Part shown: positions 33,742-41,986 of the stretch, piece after piece
How the letters are laid out: the number at the start of each line of letters is the position of its first letter
How positions within the stretch are numbered: position 1 is the first letter of the stretch
Source: Phycisphaerae bacterium
GTDB lineage: Bacteria > Planctomycetota > Phycisphaerae > SM23-33
Direction: 5' to 3'
DNA length: 59,025 nt
NCBI GenBank assembly: GCA_011050235.1
Contig: DRGC01000060.1
Span: 1 to 59,025 of the forward strand
Made by a program: the position numbers and the translations under genes
The notes under the pieces: generated by a model
Seen by the model: only the letters and a program-made list of their open reading frames with translations
The model's database searches: none
What the model was told of the DNA's origin: nothing

Positions 33742-35109
33742 TCAGTGGAGGAACTTAATCCTGGTATTCGGCATCGCTTTTCGCAGTTCGCGGAGGCCCT
33801 CATCCGTGATGTTTGTGCCGGTGAGGTCGAGCCGCCACAAGCCCGTCATGCCCTTCAGGTAGGCCAGGCCCGCATCCGTAATCTTCGTGTTGCGGAGCTC
33901 GAGCCCCCGCAAGCCCGTCATGCCCTTCAGGTAGGCCAAGCCCGCATCCGTGATGTTTGTGCCGATGAAGCTAAGCTCCCGCAGGCCCGCCATGTCCTTC
34001 AGGTGGGCTAGGCCCGCATCCGTGATGTCCGTGTGGTCAAGGACGAGCCTCAGCATGCCGGTCATGTCCTTCAGGTAGGCCAGGCCCGCATCCGTAATCT
34101 TCGTGTTGCGGAGCTCGAGCGCCTGCAAGCCCGTCATGCCCTTCAGGTAGGCCAAGCCCGCATCCGTGATGTGCGCGTTGCTGAGGTTGAGCCGCTGCAA
34201 GCCCGTCAGGCCTTTCAGGTGGGCCAGCCCCGCATCCGTAATGAAGAGTGTGTGGCCGAGGTTGAGCCCCTGCAAGCCCGTCAGGCCCGCCAGGTGGACT
34301 AGCCCCGCATCCGTGATCGTTGTGTTGTAGAGTTCGAGCCGCTGCAAGCCCGTCAGGGCTTTCAGGTGGGCCAGGCCTGCATCCGTGATCCATGTGTAGC
34401 TTAGGTCGAGCGCCTGCAAGCCCGTCAGGGCTTTCAGGTGGGCCAGGCCCGCATCCGTGATGTCTGTGACCGAAAGGTCGAGCCGCCGCAAGCCCGTCAG
34501 GCCTCTCAGGTGGGCCAGCCCCGCATCCGTGATGCCATGGGGGAGATTGAGCGCCCGCAAGCTCGTCAGGCCTTTCAGGTGGGTCAGGCCCGCATCCGTG
34601 ATCTCTGTGTTCCAGAGGTAGAGCGTCTGCAAGCTCGTCAGGCCCTTCAGGTAGGCCAAGCCCGCATCCGTGATGTCTGTGCTGAGAAGGAAGAGCGTCC
34701 GCAAGCCTGTCAGGCCTCTCAGGTGGGCCAACCCCGTGTCCGTGATGCTTGTGCCGCGGAGATAGAGCGTCTGCAAACTCGTTAGGCCCTCGAGGTGGGC
34801 CAGGTCATCATCTGTCGCATTGGACAGTTCCAACCCCGGGATGCGTTTTGAGACTATTTCCTGGCTAAGCTTGTCGACGTCCACACGGCCGCGCGGCGCT
34901 ACGTACCAATACAGGCATTCCGGAATCTCAAGGGGCGTCTCAGATGGCGTGGAGCCGACGAGTTCCGTTCGATCATCCAACGTCCTCAGAATCCAGACGT
35001 CCAGCCGCAGTTGGGAGTTGAAGGTCCGGCTGCCCGTGACAGGATCTGCCTCACATGCTGCGCCGATGACAAGAAAGATGCTCAGCCCGATGAATGTGAT
35101 GCGTTTCAT
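33742..35109 (-). CDS. Leucine-rich-repeat lipoprotein (15 LRR units)
   Basis: Protein of 455 residues. The N-terminus MKRITFIGLSIFLVIGAACE looks like a lipoprotein signal with Cys19 in a lipobox-like GAAC. After about 90 residues come 15 units of about 24 residues of the form ITDAGLAHLKGLTGLQ-x-L-x-L, the planctomycete LRR type, followed by a short cap (GLRELRKAMPNTRIKFLH). Units 5 and 9 are one residue shorter and longer. The matching DNA is a 72-bp tandem repeat, so copy number may vary. AAGGGAG stands before the ATG at 35109. It would bind proteins at the outer face of a membrane. It is transcribed toward the small membrane protein gene. Confidence 0.88.
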   Translation of the reverse strand: MKRITFIGLSIFLVIGAACEADPVTGSRTFNSQLRLDVWILRTLDDRTELVGSTPSETPLEIPECLYWYVAPRGRVDVDKLSQEIVSKRIPGLELSNATDDDLAHLEGLTSLQTLYLRGTSITDTGLAHLRGLTGLRTLFLLSTDITDAGLAYLKGLTSLQTLYLWNTEITDAGLTHLKGLTSLRALNLPHGITDAGLAHLRGLTGLRRLDLSVTDITDAGLAHLKALTGLQALDLSYTWITDAGLAHLKALTGLQRLELYNTTITDAGLVHLAGLTGLQGLNLGHTLFITDAGLAHLKGLTGLQRLNLSNAHITDAGLAYLKGMTGLQALELRNTKITDAGLAYLKDMTGMLRLVLDHTDITDAGLAHLKDMAGLRELSFIGTNITDAGLAYLKGMTGLRGLELRNTKITDAGLAYLKGMTGLWRLDLTGTNITDEGLRELRKAMPNTRIKFLH

Positions 35110-35367
35110 CTCTTTGCTCCCTTCTGCGTGGGAGAACGCCCCGGGAAACTGAAACTCATTGCCCGACAACCGACCCAATTGGAGCACTGCCGCGTGGGCA
35201 TGTCAATTCGATTGCCCAATGTCACAGAAAGCCGCCGGTTCAGGACTGCGGCGCGGCAAGCGGGCGAGGGGACCCGACTTCGCTCGAAAGAGAGCTACGT
35301 CGGGCGAGCCACATCGAGCGCCATGCGTCTGCGCGTGACAGGTCTGAAGGCATGCGGTTGCTGGTAC

Positions 35368-35440
35368 AGCGGGCGAGGGGACTCGAACCCCTAACATTCA
35401 GCTTGGAAGGCTGACGCTCTAGCCATTGAGCTACGCCCGC
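35368..35440 (-). tRNA. tRNA-Gly (anticodon TCC)
   Basis: 73 bases on the minus strand fold fully: acceptor GCGGGCG/CGCCCGC with discriminator T, D arm GCTC/GAGC, anticodon arm TCAGC-CTTCCAA-GCTGA with TCC, and T arm AGGGG-TTCGAGT-CCCCT. No CCA is encoded. Confidence 0.97.
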
Positions 35441-35498
35441 GAACAGGTGGATTGTATCGCCGGAGGGCCGGCAACGGAAGCGGCAAGGAGCCCAACGT

Positions 35499-35609
35499 GA
35501 GCAGGTGAGCAGGTGACCGCAGGCGAGCTTGGCGAGGCGGCGGCTTCGGACGCTGGAGAGGACCGGGCCGCCTTTTTTCACCTGTTCACCTGCTCAACTG
35601 CTCGCCTGC
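35499..35609. repeat. Two crossing inverted repeats between the tRNA genes
   Basis: GAGCAGGTGAGCAGGTGA (35499-35516) pairs with 35578-35595 (one G-T mismatch); GCAGGCGAGC (35519-35528) pairs with 35600-35609 perfectly. The two pairings cross, so both cannot form as simple nested stems. A GGCGG...CCGCC-TTTTTT terminator-like hairpin (35536-35578) lies inside. Confidence 0.55.
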
Positions 35610-35612
35610 TCT

Positions 35613-35646
35613 ATGAAAACAGCCGCCCGTGGGCGGCTGTTTTCAT
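35613..35646 (-). terminator. Terminator of tRNA-Tyr (perfect 16-bp hairpin)
   Basis: ATGAAAACAGCCGCCC-gt-GGGCGGCTGTTTTCAT begins one base after the 3' end of tRNA-Tyr on the minus strand. A GC-rich core next to a TTTT run on both strands makes it a two-way intrinsic terminator or processing hairpin. Confidence 0.75.
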
Positions 35647-35730
35647 GGGAGCGGGTGGATTCGAACCACCGTAGGCATACGCCGTCAGATTTACAGTCTG
35701 ATCCCTTTGGCCAGCTCGGGCACACTCCCA
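35647..35730 (-). tRNA. tRNA-Tyr (anticodon GTA)
   Basis: 84 bases on the minus strand with acceptor GGGAGTG, anticodon arm TCAGA-CTGTAAA-TCTGA (GTA), a long variable arm as in class II tRNA-Tyr, T arm GGTGG-TTCGAAT-CCACC and discriminator A. No CCA is encoded. Confidence 0.97.
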
Positions 35731-35803
35731 GGGGATGGAGTAGAATACCCAACGCCGGTTGGTCGGTCAAGGCCGATGCCGGCGCGCCGACGCCGGCGCG
35801 CGC

Positions 35804-35885
35804 AAAAAAAAAGTGGCCTGTCCGCAGGGACTCGTAGGGTCGGGGGTCGTTGTCTCACTGACAACTATTAGTCCGCGGACAGGCC
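35804..35885 (-). terminator. Structured terminator downstream of dtd
   Basis: On the minus strand GGCCTGTCCGC (35885-35875) pairs with GCGGACAGGCC (35825-35815), followed closely by nine T (35812-35804). Inside the 11-bp stem are a GGACT/AGTCC helix and a GTTGTC-AGTGA-GACAAC hairpin. It ends the WYL-dtd transcript; the unusually rich internal structure could also be a small RNA with its terminator. Confidence 0.65.
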
Positions 35886-35915
35886 GCTATTGCCCCGCAT
35901 CGTTCGCCCCGGGCG

Positions 35916-36371
35916 TTATGACCCGTTCGATGCGGGGCGGTCCAGCACGATGTTCACCGGGCCATCAGCCTGGCTATCGATTGTCATGTCGGCGCCGAAA
36001 ACGCCCTCGGCCACTGCACACCCGAAAGCCTTGAGCGCGGCGGCCAACTTCTGGTGTAACCGCCCGGCTTGCTCGGACGGCGCGGCGGCGACGAACGACG
36101 GCCGTCGCCCCTTGCCACCGTCTCCTAGCAGCGTGAAGTTCGAGATCAGCAGGATGCCCCCCCGGGCATCCTGGACTGATCGGTTTAACTTTCCGTCATC
36201 GTCATTGAAGATCCGCAGATTGGCGAGTTTCTCGGCCATCCAGCGGACGGCGGCCTCGTCGTCGCCGTCGGCGATGCCGACGTAGACCAGCAGGCCGTGG
36301 TCGATTTGGCCCGTGGTCTCGCCATCGACGACCACACGGGCGCTCCAGACGCGTTGGACGAGCACTCTCAT
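35916..36371 (-). CDS. dtd: D-aminoacyl-tRNA deacylase
   Basis: Protein of 151 residues, normal length. It starts MRVLVQRVWSARVVVDGE like all DTDs, and holds IDHGLLVYVGIADGD, MAEKLANLRIF, the SQFTL-like ISNFTLLGD with GRRPSF, and the Gly-cisPro loop DGPVNIVLD. It removes D-amino acids (and glycine) from mischarged tRNAs in the cytoplasm. Residue changes (SN for SQ, VN for VT) are unusual but conservative. The ATG overlaps the stop of the WYL regulator as ATGA and follows AGGAGGG, so expression is coupled. The terminator at 35804-35885 follows. Confidence 0.95.
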   Translation of the reverse strand: MRVLVQRVWSARVVVDGETTGQIDHGLLVYVGIADGDDEAAVRWMAEKLANLRIFNDDDGKLNRSVQDARGGILLISNFTLLGDGGKGRRPSFVAAAPSEQAGRLHQKLAAALKAFGCAVAEGVFGADMTIDSQADGPVNIVLDRPASNGS

Positions 36372-37420
36372 GGGTCCGCCCTCCTGGCGCCGCGGCGTTT
36401 GGGGGCCGACCGTTTGGGCGCCGCCCGTTTTTTCGAACGATCGGGGGCCCCTTCGCTTCGGTACCTGGCGAGAACGGCCTCGACCACCGCCGTGACGCGC
36501 TGGCGCAACTCGGGCGGATCGATCACCGTCACCTGGTCTCCGTAGCCCAGCAGCCACCACGTGATCTCGCCGAGCCCGTCGACGGTCGCGCGGAAGTCCA
36601 TCGACCCGTCGCGGTTCCAGGTGACCTGCTGGCTGTGGTGCCATTGGACTTCGGCCACGTTGCCTGCGACGAGCTTCTCGAACCGCAGATGGATCGGCCA
36701 GAGCTTGCCTTCGGGGATCATCCGCCACGCATCGCCGAAATATGTTCCCAGGTCCAGGTCCTTGGGCTCGGTGAAGTGTCGCTTGGTCACCGTCAGATCG
36801 CGAATCCGCAGGAGCTTGAAGGTACGGACCTGCGAGTGCTGCTGCGAGTAGGCGATGACGTACCACGCCCGTTCGACGAACACCAGCCGCAGCGGCCGAA
36901 TGGCCGTTTCGATGACTCGGCCTTCGTAAAAGCTCTGATAGGTGATGCGGCAGATGCATTTGTCCACCAGCGCGTGGGCCAGCTCGTCGAACGTCTGGTC
37001 GCCGCCGGCGTGGCGGCTGACGGGCGTCCACTGGACGGTCATTTTTTCCAGCACGCTGCCGACATAGCGCCCGATCTGTTCGGGCAGGATGCTCTCGAGC
37101 TTGACGGCGGCGCGTGCGGCCTCGGCCTGGAGAGGGAAGTTGGCCGAGGACCGCAGCCGCCCCGTCAATCCCAGCATGGCTAGCGCTTCGGTCAGCGTCA
37201 GGTTCACCGGCGGCAGGAAGAACTGCGGGTCGATCCGGTACCCGCCGGTGTCGCTGTGGAAGTAGTAGGGAACGTGGGCCATCTCCAGGACGTTGAGGTC
37301 CCGAAAGACGGTCCGGCGGCTGACATCCAGGTCGTCGGCGAGTTCCTGAGCTGTGTATGTCCGCTTGCCTTGGAGCATCGTGATCAACCGCAGCAGTCTG
37401 TAGATGCGTGCTATCTTCAT
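36368..37420 (-). CDS. WYL-domain helix-turn-helix transcriptional regulator
   Basis: Protein of 350 residues. N-terminal winged HTH (LLRLITMLQGKRTYTAQELA, DDLDVSRRTVFRDLNVLE) and a WYL region with ITYQSFYEGRVIETAIRPL, AWYVIAYSQQHSQVRTFKLLRI. The C-terminal domain ends in a basic tail (KKRAAPKRSAPKRRGARR). WYL proteins bind ligands, often nucleic acids or modified nucleotides, and repress or activate stress genes. It overlaps dtd by 4 bases and lies downstream of tolC; an operon of WYL-dtd is clear. An inverted repeat 30 bases upstream of its ATG may be its own operator. GGAG stands before the start. Confidence 0.92.
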   Translation of the reverse strand: MKIARIYRLLRLITMLQGKRTYTAQELADDLDVSRRTVFRDLNVLEMAHVPYYFHSDTGGYRIDPQFFLPPVNLTLTEALAMLGLTGRLRSSANFPLQAEAARAAVKLESILPEQIGRYVGSVLEKMTVQWTPVSRHAGGDQTFDELAHALVDKCICRITYQSFYEGRVIETAIRPLRLVFVERAWYVIAYSQQHSQVRTFKLLRIRDLTVTKRHFTEPKDLDLGTYFGDAWRMIPEGKLWPIHLRFEKLVAGNVAEVQWHHSQQVTWNRDGSMDFRATVDGLGEITWWLLGYGDQVTVIDPPELRQRVTAVVEAVLARYRSEGAPDRSKKRAAPKRSAPKRRGARRADP

Positions 37421-37449
37421 CTCTACGCTCCAGATTTGTACCAGGGGCC

Positions 37450-37470
37450 GGTGACAGCTAGCCTGTCACC
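37450..37470. promoter_or_regulatory. Inverted repeat upstream of the WYL regulator: operator candidate
   Basis: GGTGACAG-CTAGC-CTGTCACC, perfect 8-bp arms. It ends 30 bases before the ATG, within the region where a promoter is expected. Autoregulation is inference. Confidence 0.45.
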
Positions 37471-37589
37471 GCAGTCAAGGAAATGAAAAAAAACTCGCCA
37501 TCAGTTTACCGTTACCGCGGGCGCATGTCGAGACAGAAGGGATTATAAAAACATGGATTACGGCCTCGCGGCCGATGGGAGGGCCCGGG

Positions 37590-39311
37590 TCAGGGCCGGG
37601 AGGCCTGCGGCTGGGGCCAGGGGGCGGCGCCTTGGGCGATGGGCACGGCCACCTTGACGCCGCTCATCTCCAGCACCGTGCCGGTGGCCTGGTTGACCTC
37701 GACCATCGCCACGTTGTAGGTGACGATCGCGCGGATCAGATCGCGATGGGCGGCCGCCAGTGTGTCCTGGGCGCTGAGCTTGACCTGCAGGAACTCCGGG
37801 GTCAGGGCCCCGCGAATGCGTTCGGTGTCTTCCAGGGCCTGCAGTTGGGCGGTGGCGGCCTCGACGGCCACCCCCTGGATGCTGATTTCGCGGAACGCGG
37901 TGCGGACCTCGCGGATCCGCTCGCGAACGATCAGGGAGACCTGGTCGACTTGGTTCTGCAGGTCGGTGATGGCCCGCAGCCGCTCGTAGCGCCGCTGCCT
38001 GTGGACGGATTCCCGCTCGCGATTGCCGAGGGGATACTCGAACGTCAGGGCCAAGCTCCAACTGGTCTGGTCGAACGATTCCATTCTCTTGCGGCCGCCG
38101 TGAAAACTGCGCCCCCGCCCCTGGACCTCCGTGGTCGCCGTGAAATCCAGCCGCGGCAGCTTGTCGTTTTCGGCGACCTTGACATTGATGTCAGCCGTTG
38201 CGATCGCCAGGCGGGCCTGCTCGAGCACCGGGTTGTACCGCAGGGCGGTGACGAGTTGGTCCATCTCGTTGATGGTGACGGCTATCTCGGCGGGCTTGTC
38301 GGTGGGGATGACCTCCGCATCGGTCAGCGAGTTGACGATCGGATCGGCCAGCAGGCGACCCAGCGTGTCCTGGGCGTCGCCGACGGCGTTTTCGGCCTGG
38401 ATGAGAACCGCCCGCCGCTGTTCGACGGCCGCCTCGGTCTGCTTGATCTGTACAGCCGTGGCGTCCAGATCCATTCGGTCCTGAATGCGCTGGAGCGTCT
38501 TGAGGCTGGCCTCCATCAGGGCCTCCTGGATTTCCACCTCGCGCCGGGTCTGCACGAGCTGCCAGTAGGCGGTGATGATCTGCGTGACGGTCAGCTCGAC
38601 CTGCTGACGGAATTGCGACAGGGTGGTGTTGCGGTTGATCCGCGAGATGCGCAGCGACGCGAGGTTCCGCTCCGACCATCCGCCCCGCAGCAGCGGCTGG
38701 GTGACCGACAGCGACACCAGCGGCGTCCACGAGGGAGTGGTCGCCGAGGTGGATCGATCGCGCTCGTGGTCCAGGCCGTATGTCAGCGACCAGTTGGCCC
38801 CGGTGACGGTCTTCTGGCGGATGCCGACCTCCCCTTCCTGCGTGCGGCGGTCGTTCCTCAGACCTGCCAGGCCTGCCAGGGACAGGATCTCGTCGGTCTT
38901 CGTCATCGACGCGCCGCCGAAGATGACGTAGTCGAACTCCGCGGCCGCCTCGACCATCTCCTGGTAGGAAATCTCCGGGGTGTAGCTGACCACCCGAATG
39001 TCCAGGTTGTTCGCCAGGCCCCGCATGATCGCTTCCTGCAGGCTCAGAAGAACGATCTCCTTGCCGTCGTCGTCCTTGGTGACCTTCAGGACAGGCCCGG
39101 TCTCACCTGCGGCGGGGAGGTAGTCTTTCAGGGGTCCGGTCTCGGCCCGGACTTGCGGACCCAGGCGGGCCATCGCCTGCTGATAGCGCGCAATGATCGA
39201 CGGGTCGATCGCACCGGCGCGCACACAGCTTCCGGCCAATAGCAATAGACCGCAGCCCATCGCCGTCAGTAGACACACCCCACCCCGGAGCTTCCTGAGG
39301 TAGCTTGCCAT
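37590..39311 (-). CDS. TolC-family outer-membrane efflux protein
   Basis: Protein of 573 residues. Signal peptide 1-34; then two repeats of the TolC (OEP) type rich in coiled coil: SLQEAIMRGLANNLDIRVV near the start, VSLSVTQPLLRGG, the helical run LTVTQIITAYWQLVQTRREV, ALRYNPVLEQARLAI, and a second barrel part LALTFEYPLGNRERES then EISIQGVAVEAATAQLQALE. TolC proteins form the exit duct of tripartite efflux or type I secretion systems. No inner membrane partner is next to it. Start at 39311 preferred for the signal peptide; 39353 is an in-frame alternative. It reads toward the WYL gene with a 169-base gap. Confidence 0.9.
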   Translation of the reverse strand: MASYLRKLRGGVCLLTAMGCGLLLLAGSCVRAGAIDPSIIARYQQAMARLGPQVRAETGPLKDYLPAAGETGPVLKVTKDDDGKEIVLLSLQEAIMRGLANNLDIRVVSYTPEISYQEMVEAAAEFDYVIFGGASMTKTDEILSLAGLAGLRNDRRTQEGEVGIRQKTVTGANWSLTYGLDHERDRSTSATTPSWTPLVSLSVTQPLLRGGWSERNLASLRISRINRNTTLSQFRQQVELTVTQIITAYWQLVQTRREVEIQEALMEASLKTLQRIQDRMDLDATAVQIKQTEAAVEQRRAVLIQAENAVGDAQDTLGRLLADPIVNSLTDAEVIPTDKPAEIAVTINEMDQLVTALRYNPVLEQARLAIATADINVKVAENDKLPRLDFTATTEVQGRGRSFHGGRKRMESFDQTSWSLALTFEYPLGNRERESVHRQRRYERLRAITDLQNQVDQVSLIVRERIREVRTAFREISIQGVAVEAATAQLQALEDTERIRGALTPEFLQVKLSAQDTLAAAHRDLIRAIVTYNVAMVEVNQATGTVLEMSGVKVAVPIAQGAAPWPQPQASRP

Positions 39312-39505
39312 AAACCCATCGCCGGCCGATCTGTCGGCCCAATCCTCTAACATTAGTATCGGAACCGGGTTGTCGTATCCTTCAAGGATTTAGTCCCCCG
39401 TTGACGATTGGCCATTGAAATGCCGCCCCCTTTGCCGAATAATCCATTCATGACCCACGAGGCGGCCCGCCGGCGGCCGTCCCCCCAGTGGGGAAAGGGC
39501 GATCC

Positions 39506-40903
39506 ATGGACGTGGTGAATACGGACGTGCTGAATAGAGTCTTCAAGGCCTACGACATCCGTGGCCTCCACGGCACGGAGATCGACGACGATCTGGCGTG
39601 GAAGGTCGGCCACGCCGCCGCCCAGTTCCTCCGCAGCGTCCTCAGCGGCTACGACCGCGGGCAGGCGTCGACCAATCGCGTTCTGGTCGGGCGAGACATG
39701 CGCCCCCACAGCGAGGGGCTGCTGGCCAATCTGATTGAAGGCATCCAGGCCAGCGGCATTGCGTGTGTCGATATCGGCATGTGCGACACGCCGATGATCT
39801 ACTTCGCCATCAATCACCTCGGCAGTTGCGGCGGGCTGCAGGTCACCGCCTCGCACAATCCGATCGAGTACAACGGCTTCAAGATCTCCGGCTTCCACGC
39901 CAGGCCTATCGGCGAGGACACCGGGCTGAAGGAGATCAAACGGATCGTCAGCACGCTCCGCCGCATGCCGGTCGGCGCGTCGCTGGCCCCCGCCCAGGGC
40001 CTCGACCTGTGGGAACCCTATTGCCAGCACGTCCGGCAGTTCCTCAACCCGCAGCGACGGCTGAAGGTCGTCGTCGACGCCTCCAACGGCATGGCGGCCA
40101 AGATGATCCCCACGATCTTCGGCGACGCCGACATCGACATCATCCAACTCAACTTCAAGCTCGCCGGCAAGTTCGCCCATCCGCCCAACCCGCTGATCGA
40201 GGCGAACCTCCGCCAGGTCAAGAGCGCGGTCAAGCGCCGCAAGGCCGACCTGGGCGTCTGCTTCGACGGCGACGCCGACCGGTGCATGTTCATCGACCAA
40301 ACCGGCGAGACCGTCCGCTGCGATTTGATGACGGCCCTGCTGGCCCGCCATTTTCTCCGCGATAACCCCGGGGCGATGGTGGTCTACGATCTGCGCAGCT
40401 CGCGCGTGGTGGCCGAGGAGGTCCTCGCCGCCGGCGGCGTGCCGCGCCGCGAACGCGTGGGCCACGCCTTCATGAAAAAGGCGATGGCCGACGGCCACGC
40501 GATCTTCGGCGGCGAACTGAGCGGGCACTTTTACTTCCGCGACAACTTCAACTGCGACAGCGGCGCGATCGTCTTCGCCACAGCCATCTCGGTGATCTCC
40601 GCGCAAAAGCGACCGCTGAGCGAAATGATCGCCCCTCTGAAACGGTACACCCACAGTGGCGAGATCAATTTCGAGGTCGACGACAAGCAGGCCAAGATGG
40701 CCGAGGTGGCCGAGCATTTCTCTGACGCCGACATCGACCACCTCGACGGCGTCACCTGCCACTACAAGGACTGGTGGTGCAACGTTCGCCCCTCCAACAC
40801 CGAACCCCTCCTGCGCCTGAACCTCGAAGCCAAATCCGTCACCGCCATGAAGAAACGCCTCGCCGAACTCAAAACCATCCTCGGCACACCCGTCGCGCAT
40901 TAG
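39506..40903 (+). CDS. Phosphomannomutase/phosphoglucomutase
   Basis: Protein of 465 residues. Motifs of the alpha-D-phosphohexomutase family in order: FKAYDIRG (substrate loop), VTASHNPIEYNGFK with the phosphoserine (about residue 115), DGDADRCMF metal loop, GGELSGHFYFRDN sugar loop, RPSNTEPLLRL phosphate loop. It interconverts 6-phospho- and 1-phospho-hexoses, providing mannose-1-P or glucose-1-P. Downstream use by the guanylyltransferase at 51135 would give GDP-mannose. The ATG at 39506 follows GGGGAAAGGG; a GTG at 39488 is in frame but lies on that site. The Ser/Thr-poor N-terminus is longer than in ManB by about 5 residues. Confidence 0.93.
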   Translation: MDVVNTDVLNRVFKAYDIRGLHGTEIDDDLAWKVGHAAAQFLRSVLSGYDRGQASTNRVLVGRDMRPHSEGLLANLIEGIQASGIACVDIGMCDTPMIYFAINHLGSCGGLQVTASHNPIEYNGFKISGFHARPIGEDTGLKEIKRIVSTLRRMPVGASLAPAQGLDLWEPYCQHVRQFLNPQRRLKVVVDASNGMAAKMIPTIFGDADIDIIQLNFKLAGKFAHPPNPLIEANLRQVKSAVKRRKADLGVCFDGDADRCMFIDQTGETVRCDLMTALLARHFLRDNPGAMVVYDLRSSRVVAEEVLAAGGVPRRERVGHAFMKKAMADGHAIFGGELSGHFYFRDNFNCDSGAIVFATAISVISAQKRPLSEMIAPLKRYTHSGEINFEVDDKQAKMAEVAEHFSDADIDHLDGVTCHYKDWWCNVRPSNTEPLLRLNLEAKSVTAMKKRLAELKTILGTPVAH

Positions 40904-40943
40904 ACAACATCGGGCTGCTGAAGCGGGCGTTCGCTGAGAAAGG

Positions 40944-41438
40944 CTAGTTTTCAGCAATAGGGGACGTACCGGGCTCGGCAACAGGTCTGCCACGTGTCCG
41001 GCCAAACAGCCACGCAGCCAACACCAGCAAGATGAGCGAAATCAAGTCGAGGACCATGCAGCCCCAGAAGGTCCGCATGGCCAGAGAACCATCAAGCTCG
41101 GCAAGTCTGACCCAATATAGAACTTGAATGCTGCCGATAAGCGAGTACGCAATGAAGCCGCCGCCGACAACCAAGGCATATCGGAGCCACTTGCCCGGTC
41201 GCGCCACCCGTCCGATGACAGCGCCGACCAAGACCAGCGCCGCCCAGTCCGGAAGCATGATCCAGACGATGCTCCAGTATGAAGCCACTCTTGGTGGAAG
41301 CCCTTTGCTTAAGAGCCAATCGACGACAGGCCTCCGCCATCCCAGGCTGAACCATAGGGGGCCAAGGGTCATGTCAACTACGGGGGCGAGCAACCCGCCC
41401 GCAAGGAACACAAGCGCCCAAAACGCTATCCGTTTCAT
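40944..41438 (-). CDS. Four-helix membrane protein of unknown function
   Basis: Protein of 164 residues with four hydrophobic segments (ALVFLAGGLLAPVVDM, VASYWSIVWIMLPDWAALVL, LRYALVVGGGFIAYSLIG, MVLDLISLILLVLAAWLF) and an acidic-basic end. The ATG at 41438 is chosen because GAGAGGGG lies 7 bases upstream. It faces the phosphohexomutase gene convergently (40-base gap). Similar orphan proteins occur in planctomycetes; I do not recognise a family. Confidence 0.7.
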   Translation of the reverse strand: MKRIAFWALVFLAGGLLAPVVDMTLGPLWFSLGWRRPVVDWLLSKGLPPRVASYWSIVWIMLPDWAALVLVGAVIGRVARPGKWLRYALVVGGGFIAYSLIGSIQVLYWVRLAELDGSLAMRTFWGCMVLDLISLILLVLAAWLFGRTRGRPVAEPGTSPIAEN

Positions 41439-41527
41439 AGTCACACCCCTCTCGTGCGCGCTCGCTCCACAAGCTGTCTACCGAATCCTATCACTCATGG
41501 CCGCTCGAGTACAGCCCACCAGATCTG

Positions 41528-41605
41528 CCCCCACCATTTCAGCTTTAAGCTTTCAGCTTTCAGCTTTCAGCTTTCTTGCCGGTCTTGGTGGTTCGCAGGT
41601 AGGTA
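41528..41605. repeat. uvrA 3'-end-like repeat, distal copy
   Basis: Contains CCCACCATTTCAGCTTT, a TTTCAGC heptamer run, TTTCTTGCCGGT and a diverged end to GGTA. On the minus strand it reads TKTGKKAES then stop, close to the uvrA end LKTGKKAKS. It matches 42380-42462 over about 80 bases. Confidence 0.6.
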
Positions 41606-41632
41606 CTTTACACAAGGGGCTGCAGAAAAGGG

Positions 41633-41986
41633 CTAGTCGGGGTGCTTGCGAATGTTGACGATAGTGATTTGGTCCTTCTCGGGGCCATAGCACCAGAATA
41701 CTCGCCAAGCGCTGGGCGTCTTTTGCTGGGCGCAGGCCTCAAAAACCTTCTTCTTTGGATTGTACGGATTGGGCAATGACTTATACTCGTGTGTTTGGAG
41801 GCCGGGGTGTTTCGGGTTGCTGGACAAGAAGGATAGGGTCTTGCCCACCTGCTTAAACAGACCCTCCTGCCTTGACGACTTCTTCTTGCCGGAGGTCGCG
41901 CGGCTTGCTTTGGCTCGTTCGGCGGCTACCTTTAGGGCCCTGTACTGCTCGCCAGACTCGGGCAGCCACACGAGAGTGAAGGCCAT
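41633..41986 (-). CDS. RelE/ParE-superfamily toxin
   Basis: Protein of 117 residues. It starts MAFTLVWLPESGEQYRALK and ends in the conserved RelE-like core: KQVGKTLSFLSSNPKHPGL, HEYKSLPN, VFEACAQQKTPSAWRVFW and ITIVNIRKHPD. A Lys/Ser-rich insert lies at about 25-45. RelE-type toxins cleave mRNA on the ribosome; ParE types act on gyrase; which applies cannot be told. The ATG shares one base with the antitoxin stop (TGATG), so translation is coupled. Located directly downstream of the AbrB-like antitoxin. Confidence 0.83.
   Translation of the reverse strand: MAFTLVWLPESGEQYRALKVAAERAKASRATSGKKKSSRQEGLFKQVGKTLSFLSSNPKHPGLQTHEYKSLPNPYNPKKKVFEACAQQKTPSAWRVFWCYGPEKDQITIVNIRKHPD

Noticed and set aside
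33742-35109. 72-bp periodic sequence as a CRISPR array
   Set aside because: There are no spacers: the period encodes continuous LRR units in one frame.
37575-39242. 555-codon open frame opposite the TolC gene
   Set aside because: It is a shadow of tolC in the complementary frame with no domain or ribosome binding site. The same holds for long frames opposite uvrA (42346-44337) and hscA (57370-58959).
41533-41576. TTTCAGC heptamer run as an origin iteron array or CRISPR
   Set aside because: Only a few imperfect units, tied to the uvrA 3' end repeat; no dnaA-type boxes or replication genes nearby.
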